Source: Ruminococcus flavefaciens
GTDB lineage: Bacteria > Bacillota > Clostridia > Oscillospirales > Ruminococcaceae
Assembly: GCA_004554385.1 (NCBI GenBank)
Contig: SFMO01000144.1
Location: 1 to 7,597 of the forward strand
DNA length: 7,597 bases
Direction: 5' to 3'
Part shown: piece by piece, positions 1 through 5,653 of the stretch
Layout: the number at the start of each line of letters is the position of its first letter
Numbering within the stretch: the first letter of the stretch is position 1
The notes under the pieces: generated by a model
What the model was told of the DNA's origin: nothing
Databases searched by the model: none
Seen by the model: the letters and a program-made list of their open reading frames with translations, nothing else
Translations under genes and position numbers: made by a program

Positions 1-1
1 G

Positions 2-52
2 AAACTCGATGGAATGTCACCTGTTGAATACCGTCTTGCCAAAGCTGCATAA
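2..52 (+). CDS. IS3-family transposase OrfB, C-terminal end only
   Basis: Reading from base 2 gives KLDGMSPVEYRLAKAA followed by TAA at 50-52. The pattern L-x-G-M/L-S-P-V-E-Y-R is the typical last segment of the OrfB (DDE integrase, rve domain) protein of IS3-family elements. In these elements OrfB is usually made as an OrfAB fusion by -1 frameshifting, and it carries out cleavage and strand transfer at the inverted repeats. The catalytic DDE residues lie upstream, outside the window, so completeness cannot be judged. The match rests on a short but characteristic motif, and the adjacent terminal inverted repeat strengthens it. Confidence 0.85.
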   Translation, partial: KLDGMSPVEYRLAKAA

Positions 53-56
53 AGCA

Positions 57-91
57 ACAAAGCGACCAAGCTTTGTCGCTTTGTCGCTTTG
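57..91. terminator. Hairpin after the IS transposase stop, possible weak terminator
   Basis: ACAAAGCGAC (57-66) pairs perfectly with GTCGCTTTGT (75-84) across an 8-nt loop. A second copy of GTCGCTTTG at 83-91 offers an alternative partner. It begins 5 bp after the OrfB stop. There is no clean T-run straight after the stem, only a T-rich stretch further on at 98-106, so function as an intrinsic terminator is uncertain. On the minus strand it could also stop trpB transcripts that run into the IS. Confidence 0.35.
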
Positions 92-110
92 CATAAATTT
101 TCTTTTAAAT

Positions 111-138
111 CTTTGTCTAACTTTTTGGGGTCAGTTCA
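111..138 (-). repeat. IS right terminal inverted repeat (IRR)
   Basis: Read on the minus strand this 28-bp segment starts TGAACTGACCCCAAAAAG and ends near GTTAGACAAAG. It aligns without gaps to the left inverted repeat at 7458-7485 (19/28 identical), with the outer TGAA and the inner GTTAGACAA conserved. The terminal TG/CA dinucleotide is the usual IS3-family end. Confidence 0.8.
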
Positions 139-183
139 TTTTGCGGAGCTTTTTCTTTATATATTTGAACACACTTTTTATTT

Positions 184-1566
184 TCAGCCCTCGATCTTGG
201 GAAGATTTGCGAGAGACTTTGCGATCTCCTCGTCTGTCGGGATATAGTCGCTCATCTTGCCGTCGTTGTATGCGCCATAAGCGTACATATCAAAGTAGCC
301 TGTACCTGTAAGGCCGAAGAGGATAGTCTTCTCCTCGCCTGTCTCCTTGCACTTGAGAGCCTCGTCGATAGCTGCACGGATAGCGTGGCTGCTCTCAGGA
401 GCAGGAAGGATACCCTCAACTCTTGCGAACATCTCAGCAGCCTCGAATACAGCTGTCTGCTCAACAGAAGTAGCCTCCATAAGTCCCTGATCATAGAGCT
501 CAGAGAGTGTAGCGCTCATGCCGTGGTAACGAAGACCGCCTGCGTGGTTAGGTGAAGGCATAAAGCCGCTGCCGAGAGTATACATCTTCTGAAGTGGGCA
601 AACCTTACCTGTATCGCAGAAGTCATAAGCGTAAGTACCTCTTGTAAGGCTCGGGCATGATGCAGGCTCAACAGCAATGAAACGGTAATCAGCCTCACCG
701 CGGAGCTTTTCGCCCATGAATGGAGAGATAAGTCCGCCGAGGTTTGAACCGCCGCCTGCGCAGCCGATGATAATATCAGGCTTGATTCCATACTTGTCCA
801 TAGCTGCCTTTGCTTCGAGACCGATAATAGACTGGTGGAGGAGTACCTGTGCAAGAACGCTTCCGAGAACGTAGCGGTAGTCCTCTCTTGTTGTAGCAGC
901 CTCAACAGCCTCAGAGATAGCACAGCCGAGACTTCCGTTAGTACCCGGGAATTCCTCGAGTATCTTTCTTCCTACCTCAGTAGTTGTGGAAGGGGAAGGA
1001 GTTACATTTGCGCCGTATGTACGCATAACCTCACGACGGAAGGGCTTCTGCTCGTAGCTTACCTTTACCATGTATACGTTGCAGTCAAGGTCGAAGTATG
1101 AGCAAGCCATTGAAAGTGCAGTACCCCACTGACCTGCGCCTGTCTCTGTGGTAACGCCCTTGAGTCCCTGCTTCTTTGCGTAGTAAGCCTGAGCGATAGC
1201 GGAGTTGAGCTTGTGGCTTCCGCTGGTGTTGTTACCCTCAAACTTGTAGTATATCTTAGCGGGTGTGCCGAGCTTCTTTTCAAGGAAGTAAGCTCTTACA
1301 AGTGGTGATGGACGGAACATCTTGTAGAAATTCTGTATCTCATCGGGAATATCGATATAAGGAGTTGTCTCATCAAGCTCCTGCTTAGCAAGCTCTTCGC
1401 AGAAAACGTGGCTGAGGTCCTCCAATGTACAGGGCTTGCCTGTAGCAGGATTAAGAAGAGGAGCAGGCTTTTTCTTCATATCAGCGCGTACATTGTACCA
1501 CTGCTTTGGAAGCTCATTCTCCTCAAGATAGATTTTGTAAGGGATCTTTTCATCTGACATTGACAT
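184..1566 (-). CDS. trpB: Tryptophan synthase beta chain, TrpB2 type (PLP-dependent)
   Basis: The 460-residue product is a fold-type II PLP enzyme that condenses indole with L-serine to give L-tryptophan in the cytoplasm. The PLP lysine is K119 in GSHKLN, the catalytic glutamate is E141 in ETGAGQWG, and the phosphate-binding loop is CAGGGSN (269-275). Tryptophan instead of histidine in GAGQWG, the long N-terminal part and the GSGFMPSPNHAGGLRYHGMS segment (332-351, typical of the family) place it in the TrpB2 (TrpB-like) branch rather than the TrpA-coupled TrpB1 branch. The start is the ATG at 1566, because AGGAG sits 8 bp upstream; a longer frame back to 1611 lacks such a site and runs into the leader terminator. 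No trpA or other trp gene is adjacent, which suggests indole salvage. A T-box leader for tRNA-Trp controls it. Confidence 0.93.
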   Translation of the reverse strand: MSMSDEKIPYKIYLEENELPKQWYNVRADMKKKPAPLLNPATGKPCTLEDLSHVFCEELAKQELDETTPYIDIPDEIQNFYKMFRPSPLVRAYFLEKKLGTPAKIYYKFEGNNTSGSHKLNSAIAQAYYAKKQGLKGVTTETGAGQWGTALSMACSYFDLDCNVYMVKVSYEQKPFRREVMRTYGANVTPSPSTTTEVGRKILEEFPGTNGSLGCAISEAVEAATTREDYRYVLGSVLAQVLLHQSIIGLEAKAAMDKYGIKPDIIIGCAGGGSNLGGLISPFMGEKLRGEADYRFIAVEPASCPSLTRGTYAYDFCDTGKVCPLQKMYTLGSGFMPSPNHAGGLRYHGMSATLSELYDQGLMEATSVEQTAVFEAAEMFARVEGILPAPESSHAIRAAIDEALKCKETGEEKTILFGLTGTGYFDMYAYGAYNDGKMSDYIPTDEEIAKSLANLPKIEG

Positions 1567-1611
1567 AATAATATCTCCTTTTCGTTGATTTACATTGATG
1601 TAAAGGGACAT

Positions 1612-1652
1612 AAAAAAGCTTCTGTCCCTGCATAAATGCTGGGACAGAAGCT
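1612..1652 (-). terminator. T-box regulated intrinsic terminator
   Basis: AGCTTCTGTCCC (1652-1641) and GGGACAGAAGCT (1628-1617) form a perfect 12-bp stem, extended inside by GCA/TGC, and are followed by a run of six T. The hairpin ends 45 bp before the trpB start. Its 5' arm is shared with the T-box antiterminator. Confidence 0.93.
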
Positions 1653-1881
1653 GAATACTTCTGCGGTGCCACCCTGCTTGACGCTTTTGCGTCCTCTCGT
1701 CTTGTACAAAAATACAAAGGTTTTGATAACGCAGACCTCTGCGTCTCGCCTACACAAGGTAACCTCTTCGGCTCGCCCTCGGAAGCCCATTCACACCTGT
1801 CGCACATACCTGCTCACACCTGCCGCAGGCTCTCTGAAATGCTTTAACGGGAGCTACTCACACTTCTTCAACGGTTTACTA
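1612..1881 (-). promoter_or_regulatory. T-box riboswitch leader, tRNA-Trp specific
   Basis: The untranslated leader of trpB carries the T-box core AGGGTGGCACCGC (1675 down to 1663 on the minus strand). Upstream, Stem I features are visible: AGTAG near the 5' end, an AGAGAG-type bulge, a GGTGTGAG-like distal loop, and then GAA-TGG-G, placing a UGG (Trp) specifier at 1789-1787. In the antiterminator, GCAGAAG pairs with CTTCTGT and GGG with CCC, leaving a 7-nt UGGCACC bulge. The UGGC end would pair with an acceptor end GCCA, meaning G73, as in bacterial tRNA-Trp. The 3' antiterminator arm (1650-1641) is also the 5' terminator arm, so the two folds exclude each other. Uncharged tRNA-Trp should therefore switch trpB on. 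The exact 5' end is inferred from the promoter. Confidence 0.93.
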
Positions 1882-1887
1882 CTGTAA

Positions 1888-1916
1888 ATTGTAACACAGC
1901 GGAGCGGCGATGTCAA
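1888..1916 (-). promoter_or_regulatory. Sigma-A promoter of the T-box/trpB transcript
   Basis: On the minus strand a perfect -35 TTGACA (1916-1911) is followed by a 17-bp spacer and -10 TACAAT (1893-1888). Transcription should start near 1881, which puts the full T-box Stem I in the transcript. The near-consensus sequence suggests strong constitutive initiation, with control left to the riboswitch. Confidence 0.88.
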
Positions 1917-2063
1917 GAGCGGCAGTGTATTTTCTCCAAAAGCGCCTAATATTTAAGCGATGAGCAGAAAAAACTGTTGTGAAGCTTCAAAATATCTGCC
2001 TGCTGTCAAAGCACCTGTATAAGATTTACCATGAAATCCGAGGGAGCAAATATGAAAAAGGGC

Positions 2064-2092
2064 TTTTCAACAGCGCGGAAAAGTGGTATAAT
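2064..2092 (+). promoter_or_regulatory. Orphan promoter pointing into the XRE gene 3' end
   Basis: TTTTCA (2064-2069), a 17-bp spacer and a perfect TATAAT (2087-2092) preceded by TGG give an extended -10 promoter on the plus strand. A transcript would start near 2099, contain the hairpin at 2104-2137 and run antisense into the XRE coding region. No plus-strand gene follows until 3091. This is inferred from sequence alone; AT-rich intergenic DNA produces such matches by chance. Confidence 0.45.
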
Positions 2093-2103
2093 ATAAAAGT
2101 CCT

Positions 2104-2137
2104 GTCAGATATGCATTTAACGGAAATGCCTTCTGAC
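2104..2137. terminator. Hairpin at the XRE gene 3' end, possible terminator
   Basis: GTCAGA (2104-2109) pairs with TCTGAC (2132-2137), and GCATTT (2113-2118) with AAATGC (2124-2129), around an AACGG loop. Read on the minus strand it follows the XRE stop by 15 bp and is followed, after AGGAC, by TTTTATATTAT. That fits a weak terminator for the regulator. Read on the plus strand there is no T-run. Confidence 0.5.
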
Positions 2138-2152
2138 ATCCGCGAAATAATA

Positions 2153-2869
2153 TTACTTTATATCGCTCCTGTACTTTGCACGGGTGCGTGAGATACTTTC
2201 CTCACTGCGCTTGATAAGATTAAGGAGAGATGATGAATACTGGGCATAGTCCTTCTGAAGTGTTGCAGTAGTAACGTAGAGGGTATCGAAATTATCAACG
2301 CAGTCGTTGCCGTCAAGTGCGATTCCGCTGGAAGCGGCTTTGATGTTAGCCTCGCTCATGGAAACGATAGCATTTGCGCTGTCGTTTGCGATGACCTTTG
2401 GGATACGGAAAAGCTTCTGGTCGTTATGAGGGTTTGCGTTGTATACGATACGGAAAAGCTTGTACACAGAAAGCATGAGGTATGATGAAACCTCCTTGAT
2501 GAGGGTTATGCTGTTTGCTTTCTGAGCAAGACTGAAAAGAAGACTGATCGAGTTGTTGATGATCCTTCTGTTGAAGTTGATTATTTCAGGAGAAGGCATC
2601 TTCATGCTGTTGTTTCCGTCGTCATCGGGAATATCCTCTATAGTGATGGTCTTGCCCTCAGGCTCGGGAGTTCTTCCGAGAAGGTAGTCACAAGAAACAT
2701 TATAATAATCTGCGATCTTTACGAGGAAATTCAGACCGCATTCACGAATGCCCTTTTCATAATGGGAGAGCAGTGCCTGCGAGATACCGAGATCGGTTGC
2801 AGCCTGCTTCTGGCTGATATGTCTTTCCTTACGCTGTAAAGTTATAATTCTTGCGAAATCCGAGTTCAT
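2153..2869 (-). CDS. XRE-family helix-turn-helix transcriptional regulator
   Basis: The 238-residue protein begins with a Cro/C1-type DNA-binding domain at about residues 5-66. QKQAATDLGISQALLSHYEK (20-39) contains the helix-turn-helix, followed by the family's usual end L-x-x-L-V-K-I-A-D-Y-Y-N-V-S-x-D-Y-L-L-G-R (47-66). An acidic linker (about 78-86) joins it to a mainly helical C-terminal half (about 95-238) that I do not recognise; it may serve for oligomerisation or ligand sensing. There are no membrane segments or peptidase motifs. The ATG at 2869 is chosen because AGGAGG ends 7 bp upstream; an upstream extension to 2932 runs into the promoter. The target genes are unknown. The divergent phosphatase gene and its own promoter are the nearest candidates. 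Confidence 0.85.
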   Translation of the reverse strand: MNSDFARIITLQRKERHISQKQAATDLGISQALLSHYEKGIRECGLNFLVKIADYYNVSCDYLLGRTPEPEGKTITIEDIPDDDGNNSMKMPSPEIINFNRRIINNSISLLFSLAQKANSITLIKEVSSYLMLSVYKLFRIVYNANPHNDQKLFRIPKVIANDSANAIVSMSEANIKAASSGIALDGNDCVDNFDTLYVTTATLQKDYAQYSSSLLNLIKRSEESISRTRAKYRSDIK

Positions 2870-2920
2870 TGAAATTCCTCCTAATGGACAGATTCTTTGC
2901 TTAAAAAAGCTGTTACTATT

Positions 2921-2949
2921 ATTATAATACAATATGTATAATTTGTAAA
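2921..2949 (-). promoter_or_regulatory. Promoter of the XRE regulator gene
   Basis: On the minus strand, TTTACA (2949-2944), a 17-bp spacer and a perfect TATAAT (2926-2921) lie 52 bp upstream of the ATG at 2869. This is a good sigma-A match with optimal spacing. Confidence 0.82.
2927..2939. promoter_or_regulatory. Short palindrome inside the XRE promoter spacer, candidate operator
   Basis: ATACA-ATA-TGTAT has perfect 5-bp arms and lies exactly between the -35 and -10 elements, a usual place for autorepression by XRE proteins. The region is very AT-rich, so chance is possible. Confidence 0.35.
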
Positions 2950-3090
2950 TACACAGAAATGTGAAAGAATGTGTGGAATTTTGTAGTATTTTTCGTGAAT
3001 TTTACTAACTGTTAAAAAAACGAGCAGTAATTTTGTGCACAATTATCCAGTCGGTATGGTTACTGACATATTCAACATAAAGGAGAAGCC

Positions 3091-3732
3091 ATGAAAGGTT
3101 ACAGGATAAGCATTCTCCGTCACGGAATGACGGAGGCAAATGAAAAAGGCGTTTACATCGGTAAAACAGATCTTCCCCTTTCCAATAAGGGCGCAGCTGA
3201 CCTCGCTGCAAAAATGGACGAATTCGATTACCCCACCGTACACAGGGTATACACCTCTCCGCTGAAGCGCTGCACCGAGACCGCCGATATACTCTTCCCA
3301 TACACAGAGGTAGTCCCCGTTGACGACCTGAGAGAGCTTGATTTCGGCGATTTTGAAAACAAGAGCATCGACGAGCTCGCAAAACGCGAGGACTATAACA
3401 AATGGCTCAGAGGCGGCAAGGACAACCGTCCGCCAAACGGCGAAAGCCTTGAGGAGATGACGGCTCGCTGCTACAAGGCGCTCCATGCCATCATCATGGA
3501 CATGATGGAATCAGGGCTTACACACTGCGCCGTAATAACTCACGGCGGGATCATCTCAAATATGCTCAGCTGCTTCGGACTGCCGAAATATGATCCCAAA
3601 ACTCTCAGCTGCGACTTCGGAATGGGATTCGAGCTCATGGTCACATCACAGATGTGGTTAAATTCTCAGGCATTTGAGATACTGGGCTACTGCCCATACG
3701 AGAAGCTTGACGAGGCTGACGACGAGTATTGA
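3091..3732 (+). CDS. Histidine phosphatase family protein (phosphoglycerate mutase-like)
   Basis: The 213-residue cytoplasmic protein belongs to the branch-1 histidine phosphatase superfamily, which transfers phosphate through a phosphohistidine. The catalytic signature L-R-H-G is at residues 9-12 (H11 nucleophile). Further features are R60 in SPLKRC, E82 in LRELDFGDFE (acid/base), PNGES at 115-119 and the second catalytic histidine H151 in VITHGG. This set matches GpmB, CobC and PhoE-like phosphatases; the substrate cannot be read from sequence. CobC (alpha-ribazole phosphatase) is possible, but no cobalamin gene is nearby. AAAGGAG lies 5 bp before the ATG. The gene is divergent from the XRE regulator across 221 bp, and 87 bp separate it from the membrane protein gene downstream. 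Confidence 0.9.
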   Translation: MKGYRISILRHGMTEANEKGVYIGKTDLPLSNKGAADLAAKMDEFDYPTVHRVYTSPLKRCTETADILFPYTEVVPVDDLRELDFGDFENKSIDELAKREDYNKWLRGGKDNRPPNGESLEEMTARCYKALHAIIMDMMESGLTHCAVITHGGIISNMLSCFGLPKYDPKTLSCDFGMGFELMVTSQMWLNSQAFEILGYCPYEKLDEADDEY

Positions 3733-3819
3733 GACCTCGGCTTTCTGCAAAATCAATGATGAATAATCGTCCATGATCTGCCAATAATATCTGCAAAACC
3801 ATTTTTCGGAGGCGCAGAT

Positions 3820-4689
3820 ATGAAGATCAGCGAGCTTATCCGCTATTCCCGGGGCCTGCTCAGCGGCAGACGGGCGCGGACTATGATGATATGTATACTC
3901 CCTCTCGGCGCAGAACTTTTCTTTCGCTTTGCCGAGGCGGCAGTATACAGCCTTCTGCTGTATTTTGGCAGTATGGAACCAATAATGCTCTTCGGCGGAG
4001 ACAGTCCCGTGCAGCTTTCAGCTTCGGCAGCGAGCGGTATACTGCGGCTGCTGACTGCGGCTCCGCTGATGTATGCGGCAGCCTATCGGCTGTACGGAAT
4101 GACGGCAGAAGTCCCACAGAAGCGATGTGAATCCTTCTCACGGATACTGCTGAGAAAATGCACCTTCAAGCGCAGCATCTCGGCTGCTATGTGGACAAAG
4201 GCAGCAGGACTTCTCGCGCTTTCACCTGCGGTATTCTTCGGAACTGCCGCTTACGGTCTCATGGGCGAAAGACTCGGCCCGTCCGAAGCTTTTCTCGCTG
4301 CAAACGCAGTATTTCTCACGGGAGTATCCGTGCTGATGTGGCTGTCCCTCAAGGTCAGCTTCAGCGCTGTGCCTTATCTTCTGGTGCGCTTTCCGAAGCT
4401 GACAGCCTTCCGCACAGTGCTCTATTCGGTGCGCTTCATGAAGGGCAGAAAAAGAGTGCCCCTGAAGCTTCTGGCAGTGTATCTGCCTCAGATGCTGACT
4501 ATAATAGGGCTACCGTACGCGCTCACAAAGCTTATGACCGCTTTTTCACTGAGCATTGACATTTTTATCAAGGAGGATGAATACCTTGAAACAGATAGAG
4601 CTTTCGGTAGACACAGACGCTCCAATAACTCTGGAAAAATTCCTTTTAGGAAAAAAAGGCGTATCAAGGCGGCTGCTGACAAAGCTTAA
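3820..4689 (+). CDS. Multi-pass membrane protein of unknown function
   Basis: The 289-residue product has about five hydrophobic segments (roughly 22-49, 68-90, 122-147, 157-180 and 213-235) and basic loops. The part VPYLLVRFPKLTAF...SVRFMKGRK (184-211) recalls the DUF975-type layout, where a PY-L-x-x-x-P stretch and an S-x-x-x-M-x-G-x-K loop precede the last helix. I treat that as resemblance, not assignment. GGAGG lies 7 bp upstream of the ATG. The last 35 or so residues are charged, with many K and R, and are encoded in the DNA that also encodes the start of the pseudouridine synthase. The tail may be a by-product of that overlap. A short upstream spacer and tight downstream overlap suggest co-transcription with the phosphatase and synthase genes. 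Confidence 0.75.
   Translation: MKISELIRYSRGLLSGRRARTMMICILPLGAELFFRFAEAAVYSLLLYFGSMEPIMLFGGDSPVQLSASAASGILRLLTAAPLMYAAAYRLYGMTAEVPQKRCESFSRILLRKCTFKRSISAAMWTKAAGLLALSPAVFFGTAAYGLMGERLGPSEAFLAANAVFLTGVSVLMWLSLKVSFSAVPYLLVRFPKLTAFRTVLYSVRFMKGRKRVPLKLLAVYLPQMLTIIGLPYALTKLMTAFSLSIDIFIKEDEYLETDRAFGRHRRSNNSGKIPFRKKRRIKAAADKA
4570..4576 (+). promoter_or_regulatory. Ribosome binding site that sets the pseudouridine synthase start
   Basis: AAGGAGG directly abuts an in-frame ATG at 4577 (zero spacing, too close to use) and lies 9 bp before an in-frame TTG at 4586. The spacing makes the TTG the likelier start. Confidence 0.7.
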
Positions 4690-5434
4690 ACGGCAGGAAG
4701 GCGGCATCACCCGTAACGGCAAGCTTGTGCGAAGCATTGATGAGGTGCACAAGGGAGAGGTCATAGTCCTGAACCTTGAGGACGACAGCTTCTTAGAGCC
4801 AAACGGCAGCCTTAACGTGCCCATAGCCTTTGAAAACGACAGCCTCGTGGTGTTCAACAAGCCCAGCGGCATGCCTGTACACCCGTCTATCCGTCATCAG
4901 GGAGATACCCTCGGCAATTATTTTTCATATCTCTATCCCGAGCTCACATTCCGCTCGGTCAATAGGCTTGACCGCGATACCTCAGGGCTCTGTGTAATTG
5001 CAAAGGACGCTCATGCAGCAAAACAGCTTCAGGGCTGCTGTGAAAAGGTCTACTATGCTGCTGTACACGGAGCTATCCCCGAAAGCGGCACTATAGACGC
5101 TCCCATAGCCCGAGAGAGAGAGTCCATAATACTCCGCTGTGTGCGCGAAGACGGACAGCGGGCTGTAACTCACTTCAAGCGGCTGATGATGAACGATAAA
5201 TATTCCCTTGCTGAAATACACCTCGAAACGGGACGCACCCACCAGATAAGAGTGCATTTTGCTCATATTGGTTCACCGCTTGCAGGCGACGACCTGTACG
5301 GCGGACTCCGTGATGACATACCAAGACAGGCGCTTCACTGCGGAAAAATGAGCTTCCGCGAACCTCTTACAGGAGAGCCCGTCAACGTATCTGCGGAGCT
5401 CCCAAAGGATATACAAAGGCTTTTCAGCAGGTGA
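4586..5434 (+). CDS. RluA-family RNA pseudouridine synthase
   Basis: The 282-residue enzyme converts a uridine of rRNA or tRNA to pseudouridine in the cytoplasm. An S4-like RNA-binding domain occupies about residues 13-66, and the RluA catalytic domain follows from about 80. The signature RLDRDTSG at 127-134 holds the catalytic aspartate D129; the residue before it is N rather than the commoner H. Other family features are VVFNKPSGMPVHP (88-100), KVYYAAVHG (154-162), and GRTHQIRVHFAHIGSPLAGDD in the second half. Length and domain order fit the RluD/YlyB-like group of Firmicutes, but the target position cannot be assigned. The TTG at 4586 is preferred because of SD spacing; ATG at 4577 is the alternative. 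Its start lies inside the preceding membrane protein gene, implying translational coupling. Confidence 0.9.
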   Translation: MKQIELSVDTDAPITLEKFLLGKKGVSRRLLTKLKRQEGGITRNGKLVRSIDEVHKGEVIVLNLEDDSFLEPNGSLNVPIAFENDSLVVFNKPSGMPVHPSIRHQGDTLGNYFSYLYPELTFRSVNRLDRDTSGLCVIAKDAHAAKQLQGCCEKVYYAAVHGAIPESGTIDAPIARERESIILRCVREDGQRAVTHFKRLMMNDKYSLAEIHLETGRTHQIRVHFAHIGSPLAGDDLYGGLRDDIPRQALHCGKMSFREPLTGEPVNVSAELPKDIQRLFSR

Positions 5435-5456
5435 AAATACAATAATATTCAAGGCT

Positions 5457-5505
5457 GAAGCTTTTTCGCCGCGAGTGCTGCTATTTTTACAATAATATGT
5501 TATAA
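5457..5505 (+). repeat. Upstream copy of a 49-bp promoter-region duplication
   Basis: This copy aligns without gaps to 5552-5600 at an offset of 95 bp, with 40 of 49 identical; the first 32 positions have only three mismatches. Its positions for -35 and -10 read CTGCTA and TATAAG, so it looks like a decayed promoter copy. It begins 22 bp after the pseudouridine synthase stop. Confidence 0.8.
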
Positions 5506-5529
5506 GCGGCGAGCCGCCGCAGCCTTTTT
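5506..5529 (+). terminator. Candidate terminator after the pseudouridine synthase gene
   Basis: GCGGC (5506-5510) pairs with GCCGC (5516-5520) around GAGCC, followed by AGCC and five T. The stem is short but all GC, and four bases separate it from the T-run, so it is a weak candidate for ending the upstream operon. Confidence 0.4.
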
Positions 5530-5551
5530 CGCGTCGAAGTCGTATCAGACC

Positions 5552-5600
5552 GGAGCTTTTTCGCCGCGAGTGTTGATATTTTTTTAGTTTTATGATATAA
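5552..5600 (+). repeat. Downstream copy of the 49-bp promoter-region duplication
   Basis: This is the partner of 5457-5505. Here the -35 (TTGATA) and -10 (TATAAT, ending at 5601) are intact. The 19-base block AGCTTTTTCGCCGCGAGTG is identical in both copies and lies just upstream of the -35. A looser third match, AGCCTTTTTCGCG, occurs at 5521-5533. Confidence 0.8.
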
Positions 5601-5601
5601 T
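5573..5601 (+). promoter_or_regulatory. Promoter of the M23 peptidase gene
   Basis: TTGATA (5573-5578), a 17-bp spacer and a perfect TATAAT (5596-5601) predict a start near 5608 and a leader of about 46 nt. The peptidase gene can thus be expressed independently of the pseudouridine synthase operon. Confidence 0.85.
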
Positions 5602-5653
5602 GTAATTTGCCGGTCTGTAAAAGGTCGGTCAAAAACGGAAAGGAGACGGTCCA

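Larger units (their letters stand above)
1..138 (+). mobile_element. Right end of an IS3-family insertion sequence (partial)
   Basis: The first 138 bases hold the last 16 codons of an OrfB-type transposase, a GC-containing hairpin region and a 28-bp terminal inverted repeat at 111-138. The reverse complement of 111-138 begins TGAACTGACCCC and contains GTTAGACAA. It matches the left IS end at 7458-7485 in 19 of 28 positions, the level usual between the two ends of one IS3 element. The element continues beyond the left edge. Its outer boundary lies 45 bp past the trpB stop codon on the opposite strand. The boundary base is inferred from the TG...CA ends; the target duplication cannot be seen because only one flank is present. 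Confidence 0.85.
1917..2152. other. Intergenic region without a convincing gene
   Basis: This stretch lies between the trpB promoter and the 3' end of the XRE gene. A 70-codon open frame at 1979-2191 starts at GTG, lacks a ribosome binding site, overlaps the regulator gene antisense and has no recognisable protein features, so I do not call it. The only structured elements I see are a plus-strand promoter-like site (2064-2092) and a hairpin (2104-2137). Confidence 0.6.
5546..5617. repeat. Inverted repeat flanking the M23 promoter
   Basis: CAGACCGG (5546-5553) and CCGGTCTG (5610-5617) are perfect 8-bp complements, 64 bp apart centre to centre. One arm lies 19 bp upstream of the -35 element, the other at the expected transcription start. 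They could be paired binding sites of one regulator; no protein is identified. Confidence 0.5.

Noticed and set aside
9..311. 100-codon plus-strand open frame at the left edge
   Set aside because: It overlaps the true OrfB ending in another frame, the IS terminal repeat and the trpB 3' end; no ribosome binding site or protein-like composition.
1550..1887. Short open frames on both strands within the T-box leader
   Set aside because: They are explained by the structured RNA leader; none has a suitable start signal.
1979..2191. 70-codon plus-strand open frame between trpB and the XRE gene
   Set aside because: GTG start without a ribosome binding site, contains the promoter and hairpin, and overlaps the XRE coding region antisense.
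3733..3819. Possible small gene or promoter between the phosphatase and membrane protein genes
   Set aside because: No open frame with a ribosome binding site and no good -35/-10 pair; likely just an operon spacer.
5466..5512. Long-range pairing of TCGCCGC with GCGGCGA as a terminator or riboswitch stem
   Set aside because: The 33-nt AT-rich loop and the competing local hairpin at 5506-5520 make it weak; no known riboswitch core is visible.
5601..5621. WalR-like binding site (TGTAAT...TGTAAA) at the M23 promoter
   Set aside because: WalR sites are two TGTWAH hexamers separated by 5 bp; here the gap is 9 bp and the site lies downstream of the -10, so it does not fit the consensus.
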